Positions 16,137 to 25,113 of a stretch of DNA of 57,816 nucleotides are shown here, piece by piece. A program made the translations under genes and the position numbers. Below the pieces are notes generated by a model. That model saw nothing but the letters and a program-made list of their open reading frames with translations. It was not told the origin of the DNA and did not search any database. The DNA is from Flexilinea sp. GTDB taxonomy: Bacteria > Chloroflexota > Anaerolineae > Anaerolineales > Anaerolineaceae. Each line of letters opens with the position of its first letter. Position 1 is the first letter of the stretch. The stretch lies in NCBI GenBank assembly GCA_017432685.1, contig JAFRIR010000080.1, positions 1 through 57,816 of the forward strand, written 5' to 3'.

Positions 16137-17492
16137 ATGTTTTGGAATACGATGAAATATGAGATTCGCAGGAATTTCAGGACAAAAGAAGTGATCATCT
16201 GGATGATCCTCTTCCCTGTCGTCCTGGGAACGCTCTATAAATTTACACTGGGAAACCTCGGAAAGGCTAATCTCTATTCAACCGTACCCGCGGCTGTAGT
16301 GGAGAACGAGAAAGACCAGCTTTTCCACTGGATCATGGATGCCATGAACAATGGCAGCACAACAGATAAAACAGACGCGGAATCATCCATCGGCGGAAAA
16401 CCGCTCATGAACCTCACTTACACCGACGAAGCGAATGCCATCGAGATGCTGAAGAACGGAGAGGTCAAGGGAATCATTTATATTGATCCTCCGGATGAAA
16501 AATCGGAACCGGATCCGCAAAATCAGAAGATGTCTGAGGTCATGGATATGGTCAACCGGATGGCGGCGGACGGCAGTCTCGCAAAATATATTGATGACGA
16601 GAATAATAATTATGTCAGCTATTTCATGAATGACTCCGGAAACGGAAATTTTGTTTCCGACACAAAACTCTCGCTGACCATCAAAAGTAACGGTTCCGAT
16701 CAGAGCATGCTGAAGCGGATGAGCGATATGTATGTCAGCATGCAGCAATCATCCAGAGAAATGGTAGCAAGCGCTTTTAATGGCGGAGCCGGAGAAGGTT
16801 TCGATAATATTTCAAAAGCCATGAGCAGCGATGTTCCGTACATCAAGGAACTGGAACTGACAAAAGGAGATACGGATTCCTTCCTGATCTATATGTACAA
16901 TCTGATCGCCATGGTCGGCATTTTCGGCTCCATGTCCGGTCTGACGATCGCACAGAATCTGCAGGCGAACCTCTCGGATCAGGCTGCCCGGCGTTCCTGT
17001 TCCGGCATGCCGAAAATCAAACAGGTTCTTGCTGAGCTGCTTGCATTCTATCTTTCCCACAGCATCTGCGTCATCATTGCCGTGACCTATATCACGCTGG
17101 CGCTGCGAGTGAACTTCGGTGATCGGCTGCCGCTGGTCTATTTGGGCGGAATACTCGGCGGAATCATGGGCGTATCATTCGGTTATTTTGTCGGCGCTAT
17201 CGGAAAAATGAGTTACGGCGCGAAGTCCGGTATCATCATGGCGCTGAACATGACGCTGTGCTTTATGAGTGGGCTGATGGTTCCGGGGATCAAAGCCATG
17301 ATCATCAAGTATATTCCGATCCTCAATGAGATCAACCCGGTCGCGGTTATCAGCGATTCCTTCTACTATCTGAGCGTGGATGCGGATCTGACCCGGTTCT
17401 GGGGAAAAATGGTGATGATCTGCATTATCACGCTGTTCTTTGTCCTGTTTGGATTTTTGATGACACGGAGGACAAAATATGCAAGTCTTTAA
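16137..17492 (+). CDS. ABC-2 type permease
   Basis: A 451-residue membrane protein. An N-terminal hydrophobic segment (VIIWMILFPVVLGTLY) is followed by a long extracytoplasmic loop of about 230 residues rich in Asp and Asn. At least five more segments follow from about residue 270 (LIAMVGIFGSMSGLTIA, VYLGGILGGIMGVSFGYFVG, and others). This is the ABC-2 layout of drug, lantibiotic and YhgE-like exporters. I start at 16137 (GGAG upstream) because the upstream in-frame part is made of heptamer repeat. It overlaps the next permease gene by 14 bp. Confidence 0.87.
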   Translation: MFWNTMKYEIRRNFRTKEVIIWMILFPVVLGTLYKFTLGNLGKANLYSTVPAAVVENEKDQLFHWIMDAMNNGSTTDKTDAESSIGGKPLMNLTYTDEANAIEMLKNGEVKGIIYIDPPDEKSEPDPQNQKMSEVMDMVNRMAADGSLAKYIDDENNNYVSYFMNDSGNGNFVSDTKLSLTIKSNGSDQSMLKRMSDMYVSMQQSSREMVASAFNGGAGEGFDNISKAMSSDVPYIKELELTKGDTDSFLIYMYNLIAMVGIFGSMSGLTIAQNLQANLSDQAARRSCSGMPKIKQVLAELLAFYLSHSICVIIAVTYITLALRVNFGDRLPLVYLGGILGGIMGVSFGYFVGAIGKMSYGAKSGIIMALNMTLCFMSGLMVPGIKAMIIKYIPILNEINPVAVISDSFYYLSVDADLTRFWGKMVMICIITLFFVLFGFLMTRRTKYASL

Positions 17493-18636
17493 ACTCTTTT
17501 TCAAGATAGCCAAATCCAAAATCTTTATCGGCATTGTATATCTGGTCGTGTTTCTTGCAATTTGCTTCCCGATGGTTCATTCGACACAGGAAAAGCTCGA
17601 TTTTACCGATACCTCCCTGGCGCTTTACATCCGTGATGAGGATCACTCCGAAGCAAGCCAAAGGCTGATCGAAACGCTTGCAAAAAAAAATGAAATCGTG
17701 GATCTGGAGAATGACAACACCAAAATCCTGGACGCTATGTACTATGAGATCGTGGATTATGCACTGGTGATCCCGGAAGGATATGAAGATCATCTGAGTC
17801 ATCTGGATGATGAGGCTATGAGTCATGAGCTGTTCCAGTCCTATCATATGCGTGACAGCTATGCCGTTGCAATGATGAGCCTGGATCTGAACGAATATGT
17901 GCGGAATGTCCGCATGAAGATCGCACAGGGACTTCCTCTTTCCGATGCGCTTACGGAAGTCGAGAAATCCATGGAACAGGGTGTCGAAGTGAAATTCTAT
18001 GTCAGCGATGAAAAGACCTTCGTGGATGAGAACTACACCCAGAACTTTGCGGTCTTTTTCCAGATGATGCCCTACATCCTGATCGCGGTCATAGTGAATG
18101 TACTTGCGCCGATCCTGCTGACGCTGAACCGGAAAGATCCCCGTGACCGGATCGAATGTTCCCGCGTGAGTATCGCTTCCTATGTCCGGCAGATCTTTTC
18201 CGGCAGCGCGATCCTGACGGTGATCATCTGGCTGGTCTTCATGCTTGGCGGGATGCTGCTGTATGGAGGAATGTATAAAGGCACAAGCTGCTGGATGGCT
18301 GTCCTGAATTCCTTCATCTTTGCGATGATTTCCGCGATTTTCGCCATCTTTATCGTATCCTTCAACGTCGGTACAACCGTGGTCGGCATGATCTCGCAGA
18401 TTTTTGGACTGGGTATGGCCTTTATGTGCGGCTGTTTCTTCCCGCAGTCCATGCTGGGAAACGGGATCCTGACAATTGCGAAAGTCCTGCCCGCCTACTG
18501 GTATGTGAAGGCCAATGACATTCTCTCCGGCGCCCAGTTGGGAACGATGAAGGATGTATGGATGTGCTTTGCTGTGGAAATGGGCTTCTTTGTCCTGCTG
18601 CTCATTGGCACGATCGTCAAGCGGAGCAGAAAGTAG
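17479..18636 (+). CDS. Second ABC-2 type permease
   Basis: A 385-residue paralogue of the preceding permease with the same layout: one N-terminal segment (IFIGIVYLVVFLAICFPMV), a long external loop, then about five segments (MMPYILIAVIVNVLAPILLT, AILTVIIWLVFMLGGMLLYG, and others). GGAGG lies before the ATG, inside the end of the upstream gene. Two non-identical permeases with one ATPase imply a heterodimeric channel. The product ends with KRSRK, and the stop is followed immediately by a heptamer hairpin. Confidence 0.87.
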   Translation: MQVFKLFFKIAKSKIFIGIVYLVVFLAICFPMVHSTQEKLDFTDTSLALYIRDEDHSEASQRLIETLAKKNEIVDLENDNTKILDAMYYEIVDYALVIPEGYEDHLSHLDDEAMSHELFQSYHMRDSYAVAMMSLDLNEYVRNVRMKIAQGLPLSDALTEVEKSMEQGVEVKFYVSDEKTFVDENYTQNFAVFFQMMPYILIAVIVNVLAPILLTLNRKDPRDRIECSRVSIASYVRQIFSGSAILTVIIWLVFMLGGMLLYGGMYKGTSCWMAVLNSFIFAMISAIFAIFIVSFNVGTTVVGMISQIFGLGMAFMCGCFFPQSMLGNGILTIAKVLPAYWYVKANDILSGAQLGTMKDVWMCFAVEMGFFVLLLIGTIVKRSRK

Positions 18637-18640
18637 TTTT

Positions 18641-18741
18641 AAAGGGATTAGGGTGTAGGGTGTAGGGTGTAGGCTTTCAGTTGCATCTATACCCCCTTCC
18701 CCTTCTACCCTAAACTCTAAACCCTAAACCCTATACCCTAA
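18641..18741. repeat. Heptamer inverted-repeat element (GGGTGTA / CCCTAAA arms)
   Basis: Left arm of GGGTGTA-type units (18647 onward), a short middle, then CCCTAAA/CCCTATA units up to 18741. It lies exactly between the permease stop and the AAGGAGG of a small ORF, as in the other heptamer elements. Confidence 0.8.
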
Positions 18742-18752
18742 AGGAGGTTGAT

Positions 18753-18908
18753 ATGAATAAAAAAGTGTTGATTCCGGCAATTGCCATGATTTCGGTGCTC
18801 GTTATGTTTCTTCTGAATCATTTTGCACCGGATTTTCCGAGCTGGCTGGCAGTATTTGCCGGTGGGATCGCTATTGCCATCATTTCCATGATGGGAAAAG
18901 AAAAGTAG
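18753..18908 (+). CDS. Small membrane protein (51 aa)
   Basis: A short frame with a strong AAGGAGG ribosome site seven bases before the ATG. It has two hydrophobic segments (VLIPAIAMISVLVMFLL and WLAVFAGGIAIAIISMM) and a basic tail (GKEK). It probably belongs to the ABC exporter operon through the heptamer hairpin. Such small two-helix proteins sometimes accompany exporters, but I recognise no family. Confidence 0.6.
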   Translation: MNKKVLIPAIAMISVLVMFLLNHFAPDFPSWLAVFAGGIAIAIISMMGKEK

Positions 18909-18967
18909 TGCTCAAACCTCAGATTTCAGAAAAATTGTTTTCTGAGGATATATGAAAGGAAATCATA

Positions 18968-20197
18968 ATGAAAAAATTATTTATTTTGTTTGCCGCACTG
19001 GTTATATTGGCGGCATTCGGGTCCGTTTTCGCCCAAACTGATGCTCCGCTGGACATGACTGTTGCCGAACCTTTCCTCGGTACCTGGTACATGTCCGAAC
19101 TTTGCGGGCAGGGTCAGTGCATGGACGCTTCCGCGCTGGGCATGAGCAGCATGGCAGTTGAATTCAAAGATGACAAAACTATGACAGTAGCAATGGGTGA
19201 AGAAGAAGCCGGTGCTGTTCCCTGGTACACCGAAAACGGAACAGCTTATGCCTGCAACGGTTCTGAAGAAGAGGGCTGCATCTGGCTTCCGATGAACATC
19301 ACCGAAGATGGTAAGCTTTCCATGGGTGATGACACATCCAGCATGGTTTTGATCCGCGATGAAATCAAGCCCTTCGGTACCGCCGAAGTCAAAGCTGATG
19401 CTTCCTATGAAGATTTTCAGGGCGAATGGTTCCTGGAATCCATGATCAGTGAAGGCGTGACCATTCCCGCATCCATGTTCGGTATGCAGGCAAAACTGGT
19501 CATCCGTGAGGATGGCTTCGATTTCAGCCTGACCAATCCCATGAGTCCGGAAGAAAGCGATGGTGTGGAGAATGCTGCATATGAACTCAAAGACGGTTCG
19601 ATCACAGCTGAGATCAATGACGGTGACAAAACTGAGACCGTCACCATGGAATATCACATTGACGAATCCGTCGTCATGTCCATGGAAGAAGGAAATCTGG
19701 TTTTCGTTCGCGAAGAAAACCTGACAACCGGTCCGAGCCTCCTGGATATGTTCAGTGAATCAATGGGCGGGGAATCCGCGAACAGCGGAAACCGTGTTGA
19801 GATCGGAACCACCGGATTATCCATCCTTATCCCGGAAGATTATGTTTCGGGTGAACTCACCGAAGAGGATATTGCTGATGACATGATCGCATATTATTAC
19901 AGTGATGCCCATCTGATGGATTTTGATATTTATCAATTCCCGTCTGAAGGTCAGTCATTGGAAGAATATGCCAGGGCCGAAGCTGCCGAATATGGCGTTG
20001 AAGAAATCACATGGTGGGGTCTCAATGACATAGAAGGGGCAAGATATTATTCCTCTGAGGAATATGACGGACAGACCTTCCCCTGCGTGACCTATATTTT
20101 GGTTGCAGGTGATGACTTTGCCGAGATCGCTTTCTGGCTTGACGGTGAAGATGCCGAAGATCTTGCGGATAACATTATTTACTCACTGAAAAATTAA
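18968..20197 (+). CDS. Secreted lipocalin-like protein with two repeats
   Basis: A 409-residue, very acidic protein with a signal peptide (MKKLFILFAALVILAAFGSVFAQ). Two related domains follow: FLGTWYMSELCGQGQCMDA (about residue 36) and FQGEWFLESMISEGVTIPAS (about 152). Both resemble the first strand of lipocalin-like or META-type beta-barrels. Each ends in a strand like MVLIRDE or LVFVREE. The C-terminal 140 residues form another domain (GLSILIPEDYVSGELTEEDI). GAAAGGA precedes the start. Probably an extracellular binding protein; ligand unknown. Confidence 0.7.
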   Translation: MKKLFILFAALVILAAFGSVFAQTDAPLDMTVAEPFLGTWYMSELCGQGQCMDASALGMSSMAVEFKDDKTMTVAMGEEEAGAVPWYTENGTAYACNGSEEEGCIWLPMNITEDGKLSMGDDTSSMVLIRDEIKPFGTAEVKADASYEDFQGEWFLESMISEGVTIPASMFGMQAKLVIREDGFDFSLTNPMSPEESDGVENAAYELKDGSITAEINDGDKTETVTMEYHIDESVVMSMEEGNLVFVREENLTTGPSLLDMFSESMGGESANSGNRVEIGTTGLSILIPEDYVSGELTEEDIADDMIAYYYSDAHLMDFDIYQFPSEGQSLEEYARAEAAEYGVEEITWWGLNDIEGARYYSSEEYDGQTFPCVTYILVAGDDFAEIAFWLDGEDAEDLADNIIYSLKN

Positions 20198-20219
20198 AAA
20201 GATTTTTTAGACAATAACG

Positions 20220-20262
20220 GAAACGGCTTTCGCACAACAGCGGAAGCCGTTTCAATATTATT
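20220..20262 (+). terminator. Hairpin terminator after the lipocalin-like gene
   Basis: GAAACGGCTTTCGC and GCGGAAGCCGTTTC form 14-nt arms with one mismatch around ACAACA. The tail is AT-rich rather than a clean T-run. It may serve both converging genes. Confidence 0.65.
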
Positions 20263-20415
20263 TTGTGAAAAGGTCACTATGAGTGTCTGTTCCGGAAAGC
20301 GTCAAAACCAAAGAATCCCCTTCAATGTAAGAAATCAGCAGCCAATCAGGCAAAAAATGCAGCTCCCTGTGCCCTTTCCGGTTCCTGCTACACTCATGAC
20401 CATCAACTTTTCTTT

Positions 20416-21084
20416 CTACAGCGCTTCCTTCGGCGTGACCGGTTTACCGCAAACGATGTTCAGGTTGCCATTCCGACAGCGCAGGTCATCCAGGAACGGC
20501 TTGATCTTGTGGTCGTCCTTCAGCGTGATACTGTAATCCAGCTCATACAGCGTACCCATGTTCGTCGTCTTCACCTTTTCCAGCTCCGCGCTGTTGGTAT
20601 ATTCCGCAAAGATATCATCAAAAAGTCCATCATAATCCAGGTTTTCACTGATCGTAATTTTCAGGCTGCGGATGTTTTCACTGCTCGCTCCGAAATGTAT
20701 TTTCTGGAGCATATAAATAAATGCAGCAACGATCAGGAAGAACAACACCGCAAGGACGACATATCCCATTCCCGTGGCCAAACCGATCGCCATGGAAAGG
20801 AAAATCAGGCTGATCTCTTTCCCGGAGGCCGAAGCGGAACGATAGCGAACAAGCCCGAAAGCGCCCGCAACCGCAAGACCGGTCCCGAGGTTTCCGTTCA
20901 CCAGCATAATTATGACCTGGACGATCGCCGGGGTAACTGCCAGCGTGATTACAAAACTCTGTGTCGGTTTATTTTCATACATACTCAGCATGGCGGTCAA
21001 AACGCCGAGAAACAGTGAAACAGCAGTGCAGACCAGAAAAGATACGGCGGTAATTTCAGTACCGGTAATGATTGAGTCAAGCAT
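20416..21084 (-). CDS. DUF4956 membrane protein
   Basis: A 222-residue protein. The first 110 residues hold four or so hydrophobic segments (EITAVSFLVCTAVSLFLGVL, SFVITLAVTPAIVQVIIMLV, LAVAGAFGLVRYRSASASGKE, MGYVVLAVLFFLIVAAFIYM), and the rest is a soluble domain. GLVRYRS is typical of DUF4956. The start follows AGGAG and overlaps the VTC gene stop by 8 bp. In Clostridia and relatives DUF4956 genes travel with VTC-domain polyphosphate polymerase and CotH genes. Here the partners are the VTC gene and a DUF4353-like gene. Confidence 0.8.
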   Translation of the reverse strand: MLDSIITGTEITAVSFLVCTAVSLFLGVLTAMLSMYENKPTQSFVITLAVTPAIVQVIIMLVNGNLGTGLAVAGAFGLVRYRSASASGKEISLIFLSMAIGLATGMGYVVLAVLFFLIVAAFIYMLQKIHFGASSENIRSLKITISENLDYDGLFDDIFAEYTNSAELEKVKTTNMGTLYELDYSITLKDDHKIKPFLDDLRCRNGNLNIVCGKPVTPKEAL

Positions 21085-21805
21085 AGATAAATTCTCCTGA
21101 ATAAGTATCCAGACAAATCGGCTCCACACCGATCATCTGTTTGTAATAGGTTCCGTATTTGGAAAACGATGCATCATAAATGTCATGATCACTAAGTAAA
21201 TGAGAAAGCCAAAGCGGCGCACTGTCGGGGATCTTGATCTCCATCAGGATGGTATCCTTCGGGATGATGTAAAACCCGTGATCACCTTCGCAGAGGTCAA
21301 CATTCCAGGATCGCCCGCGCAGATTGGTGTCAAAGGTGAGGCGCAGGTTTGGGTCTTCGATTCCGGCATAAGCTTCCCGGTCGTAGCCGATATAAGCCAT
21401 CGGCAGCGGTTCGTAGCTGTGCAGGAACCAGTTGATCTCCCGGCTGATCTGGTCATTCCGATCGATATGCCCGGAAGCCAGACTTTCAGCGGCTTCGTCC
21501 GCGTTCATCGTGATGCGGCGCTTATAAACGATGCCGTCAAATTTTTTCTTCAGTTCAATAAAGACATTGTCCTCATGAGAGGGAACACCATAGCTGCGGA
21601 CGCGGAGCTTCTCTTTGTAAACGGGCTTTTCCAGAGAAGTGCGGATCAGATCAAAATGATATGTGTCATAGTAGACATTCCCGGTCGTATAATTTGAGTA
21701 GGCATCCGGTTCCATATAATTGGCGATTCCGTCGATCATGGCATAATACTGAGCCGGGCTCAGCAGATATTTCTTTTCAACTCTTCGAAAACAGGTTTGT
21801 ATCAT
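21077..21805 (-). CDS. VTC-domain polyphosphate polymerase-like protein
   Basis: A 242-residue VTC domain. Visible features are RRVEKKYLLSPAQYYAM at the start, the basic strand KEKLRVRSYG, then VFIELKKKFDGIVYKRR and a late Glu strand (TILMEIKIPD), matching the tunnel-type active site of VTC4-like polymerases and related triphosphate tunnel enzymes. Such enzymes make polyphosphate from ATP. Clustering with DUF4956 and a secreted carbohydrate-binding protein is typical of the bacterial versions. No CotH kinase gene is present here. Confidence 0.82.
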   Translation of the reverse strand: MIQTCFRRVEKKYLLSPAQYYAMIDGIANYMEPDAYSNYTTGNVYYDTYHFDLIRTSLEKPVYKEKLRVRSYGVPSHEDNVFIELKKKFDGIVYKRRITMNADEAAESLASGHIDRNDQISREINWFLHSYEPLPMAYIGYDREAYAGIEDPNLRLTFDTNLRGRSWNVDLCEGDHGFYIIPKDTILMEIKIPDSAPLWLSHLLSDHDIYDASFSKYGTYYKQMIGVEPICLDTYSGEFIYA

Positions 21806-21824
21806 AGCGCTTTTAATTCTTCAT

Positions 21825-23054
21825 TTACATTCTGTCAGGTCCGGCGACACCGCCCGGGTTGTTCATCTGAAAGTCTGCAGAGACATAGTAAGCTCCGTCA
21901 TAATCGATCCCGGCGTCTCCCATGCGATACTGCACATTGAGTGTCGCGCTGCCACCGATCAGGTTGATGTTCCCGTTGCAGTCGATCCCGTCGCCCTGGC
22001 TGGTGATGGTCAGGTTCCCGCCGGTCATATTGACCGAAGCCTTCAGTGTCTCGTCCTTGAACGCTCCGTTGATGGCATCATCCGAGGCATTGACCGTGAT
22101 ATCTCCGCTGAAAATATTGACAACGGTCCCTTCCAGCCCTTCCTTACACTGGGCAATGTAGACTACCGGACCGGTTCCGCCTTCACTTCCGACCGTCAGG
22201 ATATGATCCGCGTGGATCCCGTCATCCGCCGCATTGACCGCCACGGAACCGCTGAGGATCGTGAGATCATAATTCACATTGATCCCGTCATTTACCGCTG
22301 CGATCTGCACCGCCGGTCCGTCCAGGATCAGCGACGCTTCATCGCCGCCCTTGATCCCGTTTTTCGCCTTGCCGATGAGGTTCAGCGTACCGTCACCGGT
22401 GATATAGACCATGGAATTGGCTTTCACTTTCACCGCGGCGCCATCATAGACATCAGCGACAGCCGGATCGGCAGAATTTTCATCAGCAGGGTTTTCCGCA
22501 TCGGTCAGCGTGACCGTTCCGGAGATGACGACTTTGACTTCACTTTCTTTATTGATCGAAAGCGGAGCGCCGGCTGTGCCGGTCAGATCCAGATCTTCGA
22601 GGACAAGAACGACACCGGTGGTACCCTTCTTGACCGTGATGCTGCCATTGGATGCGGAGCCGCTGATCACATAAGTCCCTGCCGCATCGATCTTAACTTC
22701 ATTATTTTCATCGCTCATCGTGATATAAGCCGCATTTGCCATGTCGGATTCCAGCGCTGCAGCGGTATTGACCGCGTCACTTTTCACGATCACGCCGGGC
22801 TCGCTCACGACGTTTTGGTTCGAGCCCATCTGACCGCCCATTCGTCCACCCATTTGACCATTATTCGGCATCATGCCGCCATTTTGCATCCCGCCGCGGC
22901 CGCTGCCGCCACGCTGCATTCCCCAGCCGCCCTGCATCTGTTCCTGGACAGAGAAGGAACTTGTAACGGGAGTCAAGTCCGCGTAAGCGGTCATTGTAAC
23001 ATTTGTCAATAAAACAGAGCCGGCAAGAAGGCCCAAAATCATTTTCTTATTCAT
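21825..23054 (-). CDS. Secreted carbohydrate-binding-domain (DUF4353-like) protein
   Basis: A 409-residue protein with a signal peptide (MNKKMILGLLAGSVLLTNVTMTAYA), chosen because AGAGGT precedes this ATG. A Gly/Met/Asn-rich segment follows, and then a repetitive beta-helix: DAAGTYVISGSASNGSITV, VLVLEDLDLTGT, INKESEVKVVISGTVTL, GDGTLNLIGKAKNGIKGGD, DGIHADHILTV, SQGDGIDCNGNI. This is the DUF4353 pattern. It ends in GGVAGPDRM. It heads an operon with the VTC and DUF4956 genes, suggesting a shared surface function. Confidence 0.82.
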   Translation of the reverse strand: MNKKMILGLLAGSVLLTNVTMTAYADLTPVTSSFSVQEQMQGGWGMQRGGSGRGGMQNGGMMPNNGQMGGRMGGQMGSNQNVVSEPGVIVKSDAVNTAAALESDMANAAYITMSDENNEVKIDAAGTYVISGSASNGSITVKKGTTGVVLVLEDLDLTGTAGAPLSINKESEVKVVISGTVTLTDAENPADENSADPAVADVYDGAAVKVKANSMVYITGDGTLNLIGKAKNGIKGGDEASLILDGPAVQIAAVNDGINVNYDLTILSGSVAVNAADDGIHADHILTVGSEGGTGPVVYIAQCKEGLEGTVVNIFSGDITVNASDDAINGAFKDETLKASVNMTGGNLTITSQGDGIDCNGNINLIGGSATLNVQYRMGDAGIDYDGAYYVSADFQMNNPGGVAGPDRM

Positions 23055-23135
23055 AATATACCTCTTCAAATTTTTGCTGCCCGATTTGATCGACGCCTTA
23101 TGCGTTTCGGTCCGGGCTGTTTATTTTACATAGTA

Positions 23136-23230
23136 TCTGTTCAGTATTGAGCACACGGAGACTGCTTCGCTGTTGCCAAGCCAACACAGCAGGGCTGTAT
23201 CTCGTGATGCGTGGCCAGGTTCTGAACAAT
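23136..23230. repeat. Structured repeat, copy 1
   Basis: Starts with CTGTTCAG and ends with CTGAACAA, which can pair. It contains CACACGGAGACTGCT, then a hairpin GTTG-CCAAGC-CAAC, then AGCAGGGCTGTATCTCGTGATGCG. Three other copies (28963, 48231, 56581) keep the frame but change both sides of the hairpin. This copy lies between the DUF4353 gene and the DUF3021 gene at 23491. The rest of the 23055-23490 gap holds no gene I can support. Confidence 0.75.
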
Positions 23231-23490
23231 TACTTTTATATTTATTATTCTACGGAAACAGCCTTAGAGCTGCCTATTAAGAATTTGGAATCTGTGTGGA
23301 ATTTTGTTGGATTTCAGACAATACAGCTGCAGAGGAAAGGCATCCGCGACGATCACCTTTTTAAACCAGACTCTTACCTGTTGACTTTCACATTCTACCG
23401 CTTACCTCTTTTTTCTGACCGTTCGGTTTTATTTTGATACGAAAATGGAGAGAATTTGCTAAACTTTTATCAGGTTGATGGTGCGGGAAT

Positions 23491-23955
23491 ATGGAAAATT
23501 TAAGGGAAAAGTTCATCAGGCGCGGAATCACAGGTTTTCTGATCGGGTTGCCGGTCGGTGACCTTATCGCGGTCATTCCGGACCTGATCGCTGCCAGACC
23601 GCTGCGCTGGGTTTCGGATGTATTGCTGATAAGGGCGGGTTCACTGGCCGGAGCACTGATCCTGCAGACGCTTTTTTCCGGCGTGATCGGTATGGCTGCC
23701 ATTGCGGGAATGACCTTTTATGAGATCGAATCCTGGAGCATGTATAAATCCGCGCTGATCCATTATCTGCTGATTATTGGCGTTTTTATTCCGATTGCTC
23801 TATTTCTGGGCTGGATCACACCGCATATAGGGGATATTCTTTTCATGTCCGGGATCATGGGAGTTGTGTATCTGCTGATCTGGCTGTTTATGTATTGGAA
23901 TTACCGCCGGGAAACGGAGGATTTGAATCGGGAAATCAAAGGAAATAAGAAATAA
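23491..23955 (+). CDS. DUF3021-family membrane protein
   Basis: A 154-residue, four-helix membrane protein (GITGFLIGLPVGDLIAVIPDL, ALILQTLFSGVIGMAAIAG, LIHYLLIIGVFIPIALFLGW, IMGVVYLLIWLFMYWNYRRE). The closing YWNYRRETEDLN matches the YIRYKKETSDLN of the DUF3021 protein at 28023. DUF3021 proteins usually sit beside a LytTR regulator; this one stands alone. Its end is followed by AAATAAG heptamers. Confidence 0.75.
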   Translation: MENLREKFIRRGITGFLIGLPVGDLIAVIPDLIAARPLRWVSDVLLIRAGSLAGALILQTLFSGVIGMAAIAGMTFYEIESWSMYKSALIHYLLIIGVFIPIALFLGWITPHIGDILFMSGIMGVVYLLIWLFMYWNYRRETEDLNREIKGNKK

Positions 23956-23972
23956 GAAATAAGAAATAAGAA
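23941..23972. repeat. AAATAAG heptamer run
   Basis: Four tandem AAATAAG-like units at the 3' end of the DUF3021 gene; the stop codon lies inside the run. The same unit reappears at the right end of the window (57800-57816). Confidence 0.6.
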
Positions 23973-24065
23973 GTTTGTATTCAGTGATTTGTTAATTTGG
24001 GAAGGTGCCTGACGTGCGGCGTCGGACAGAAACCCATATAAATTCATTCTATAGGAGAGAAAAAG

Positions 24066-24899
24066 ATGAATAAAAGAAAGTTATTTGTGTTGTTGTCTTT
24101 TTTGGTATTTGTTCTTGTTTCTGCAGGAACGTCAAATGCGATTGTAATTTGGACAGATGAAAGTGGAAATAAAGTGTCACAAGATTTGTCTGAAGAGACT
24201 GTTACAACAAAAGAATCTGAAAATACAAAAACAAAGGAACCAGAGGTTGTAACGACGCCTGAAGCTCCGAGTAAAGCAGATAAATGTAAACCTGAATATT
24301 GTGATTCCTGTAAAGAATCATGGAGTGATGAACATTGCTACTGTTGTTCCGGTGGCTCCTCCTCATCATCCTCTGATGAACCGAAACCGGTGGCGCTTCC
24401 GGAAGACAGCAGAGGTGCTTATTATATCGATGACGGCGTCAAGAAGTATATCCAGTACAAAACCTGGTCCGAATGCATGAACGACCTGGGAGATGCAAAC
24501 AGATGCGGACGTCTTGTGACGGATGAATGCGAAAGCTGCATCGGTACCTGCCAGACAATCGGACAGAAGGGCGACAAGCTGTCCCGCTCCTGCGGTGAGA
24601 TCTGCAAGACCCAGTGCGGAAACCGGTATATGGGCGGTGCAGCCTATGTGAATCCGGGTCAGACGAACGGCGGCACAGACGACTACGGCACCTGGTATCT
24701 GGAAGGCGGACAGAAGAAATATTCCGGTTTCAACGATTTCCGCGGCTGCTGGTCTGTCATGGGAGATGCAAAGGAATGCATTAAATACGGCTATTATTGC
24801 GGCTATAAGAACGGCTTCTACATATCCTATCTGTGCAATTGGGACGATGATGCCTGCATCGACCGTGTCAAGGCTGAGTACGCCGCAGCCTGTAACTAA
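24066..24899 (+). CDS. Secreted Cys-rich protein with repeated C-terminal domain
   Basis: A 277-residue protein with a signal peptide (LFVLLSFLVFVLVSAGTSNA). A Thr/Glu/Lys-rich spacer is followed by a Cys cluster (CKPEYCDSCKESWSDEHCYCC), a Ser run, and two related domains. Each starts with a tripeptide-type hairpin (AYYIDDGVKKYIQYKTW; TWYLEGGQKKYSGFNDF) followed by several Cys. About twenty Cys in all suggest many disulfides or metal sites. TAGGAGAG precedes the start. No family recognised. The N-terminal codons are AT-rich and the C-terminal ones GC-richer, hinting at a mosaic gene. Confidence 0.65.
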   Translation: MNKRKLFVLLSFLVFVLVSAGTSNAIVIWTDESGNKVSQDLSEETVTTKESENTKTKEPEVVTTPEAPSKADKCKPEYCDSCKESWSDEHCYCCSGGSSSSSSDEPKPVALPEDSRGAYYIDDGVKKYIQYKTWSECMNDLGDANRCGRLVTDECESCIGTCQTIGQKGDKLSRSCGEICKTQCGNRYMGGAAYVNPGQTNGGTDDYGTWYLEGGQKKYSGFNDFRGCWSVMGDAKECIKYGYYCGYKNGFYISYLCNWDDDACIDRVKAEYAAACN

Positions 24900-24952
24900 G
24901 AAAAAGAATCAGAGTAACCCGTCACCATTATAATTATTCGGAATAAACCGAG

Positions 24953-25010
24953 GAAGACGATTCTCATAGGTTTGGTACCAGACCGCACATGAGGAATCGT
25001 CTTCTTTTAA
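24953..25010 (+). terminator. Long-stem terminator after the Cys-rich gene
   Basis: GAAGACGATTCTCAT and ATGAGGAATCGTCTTC pair (one bulged base), followed by CTTTT. The loop contains GACCGCACATGAGGA, a string that also occurs in the terminator at 45732. Confidence 0.7.
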
Positions 25011-25113
25011 ATAACAGCAGTCTCAATGATCGTGATACTGATTTGTTGTAAGAAAAATTTCCGGGGAAAAAGGGTATAATTCAATTTATAAAAAAACTGA
25101 TGGAGGTGCATTT

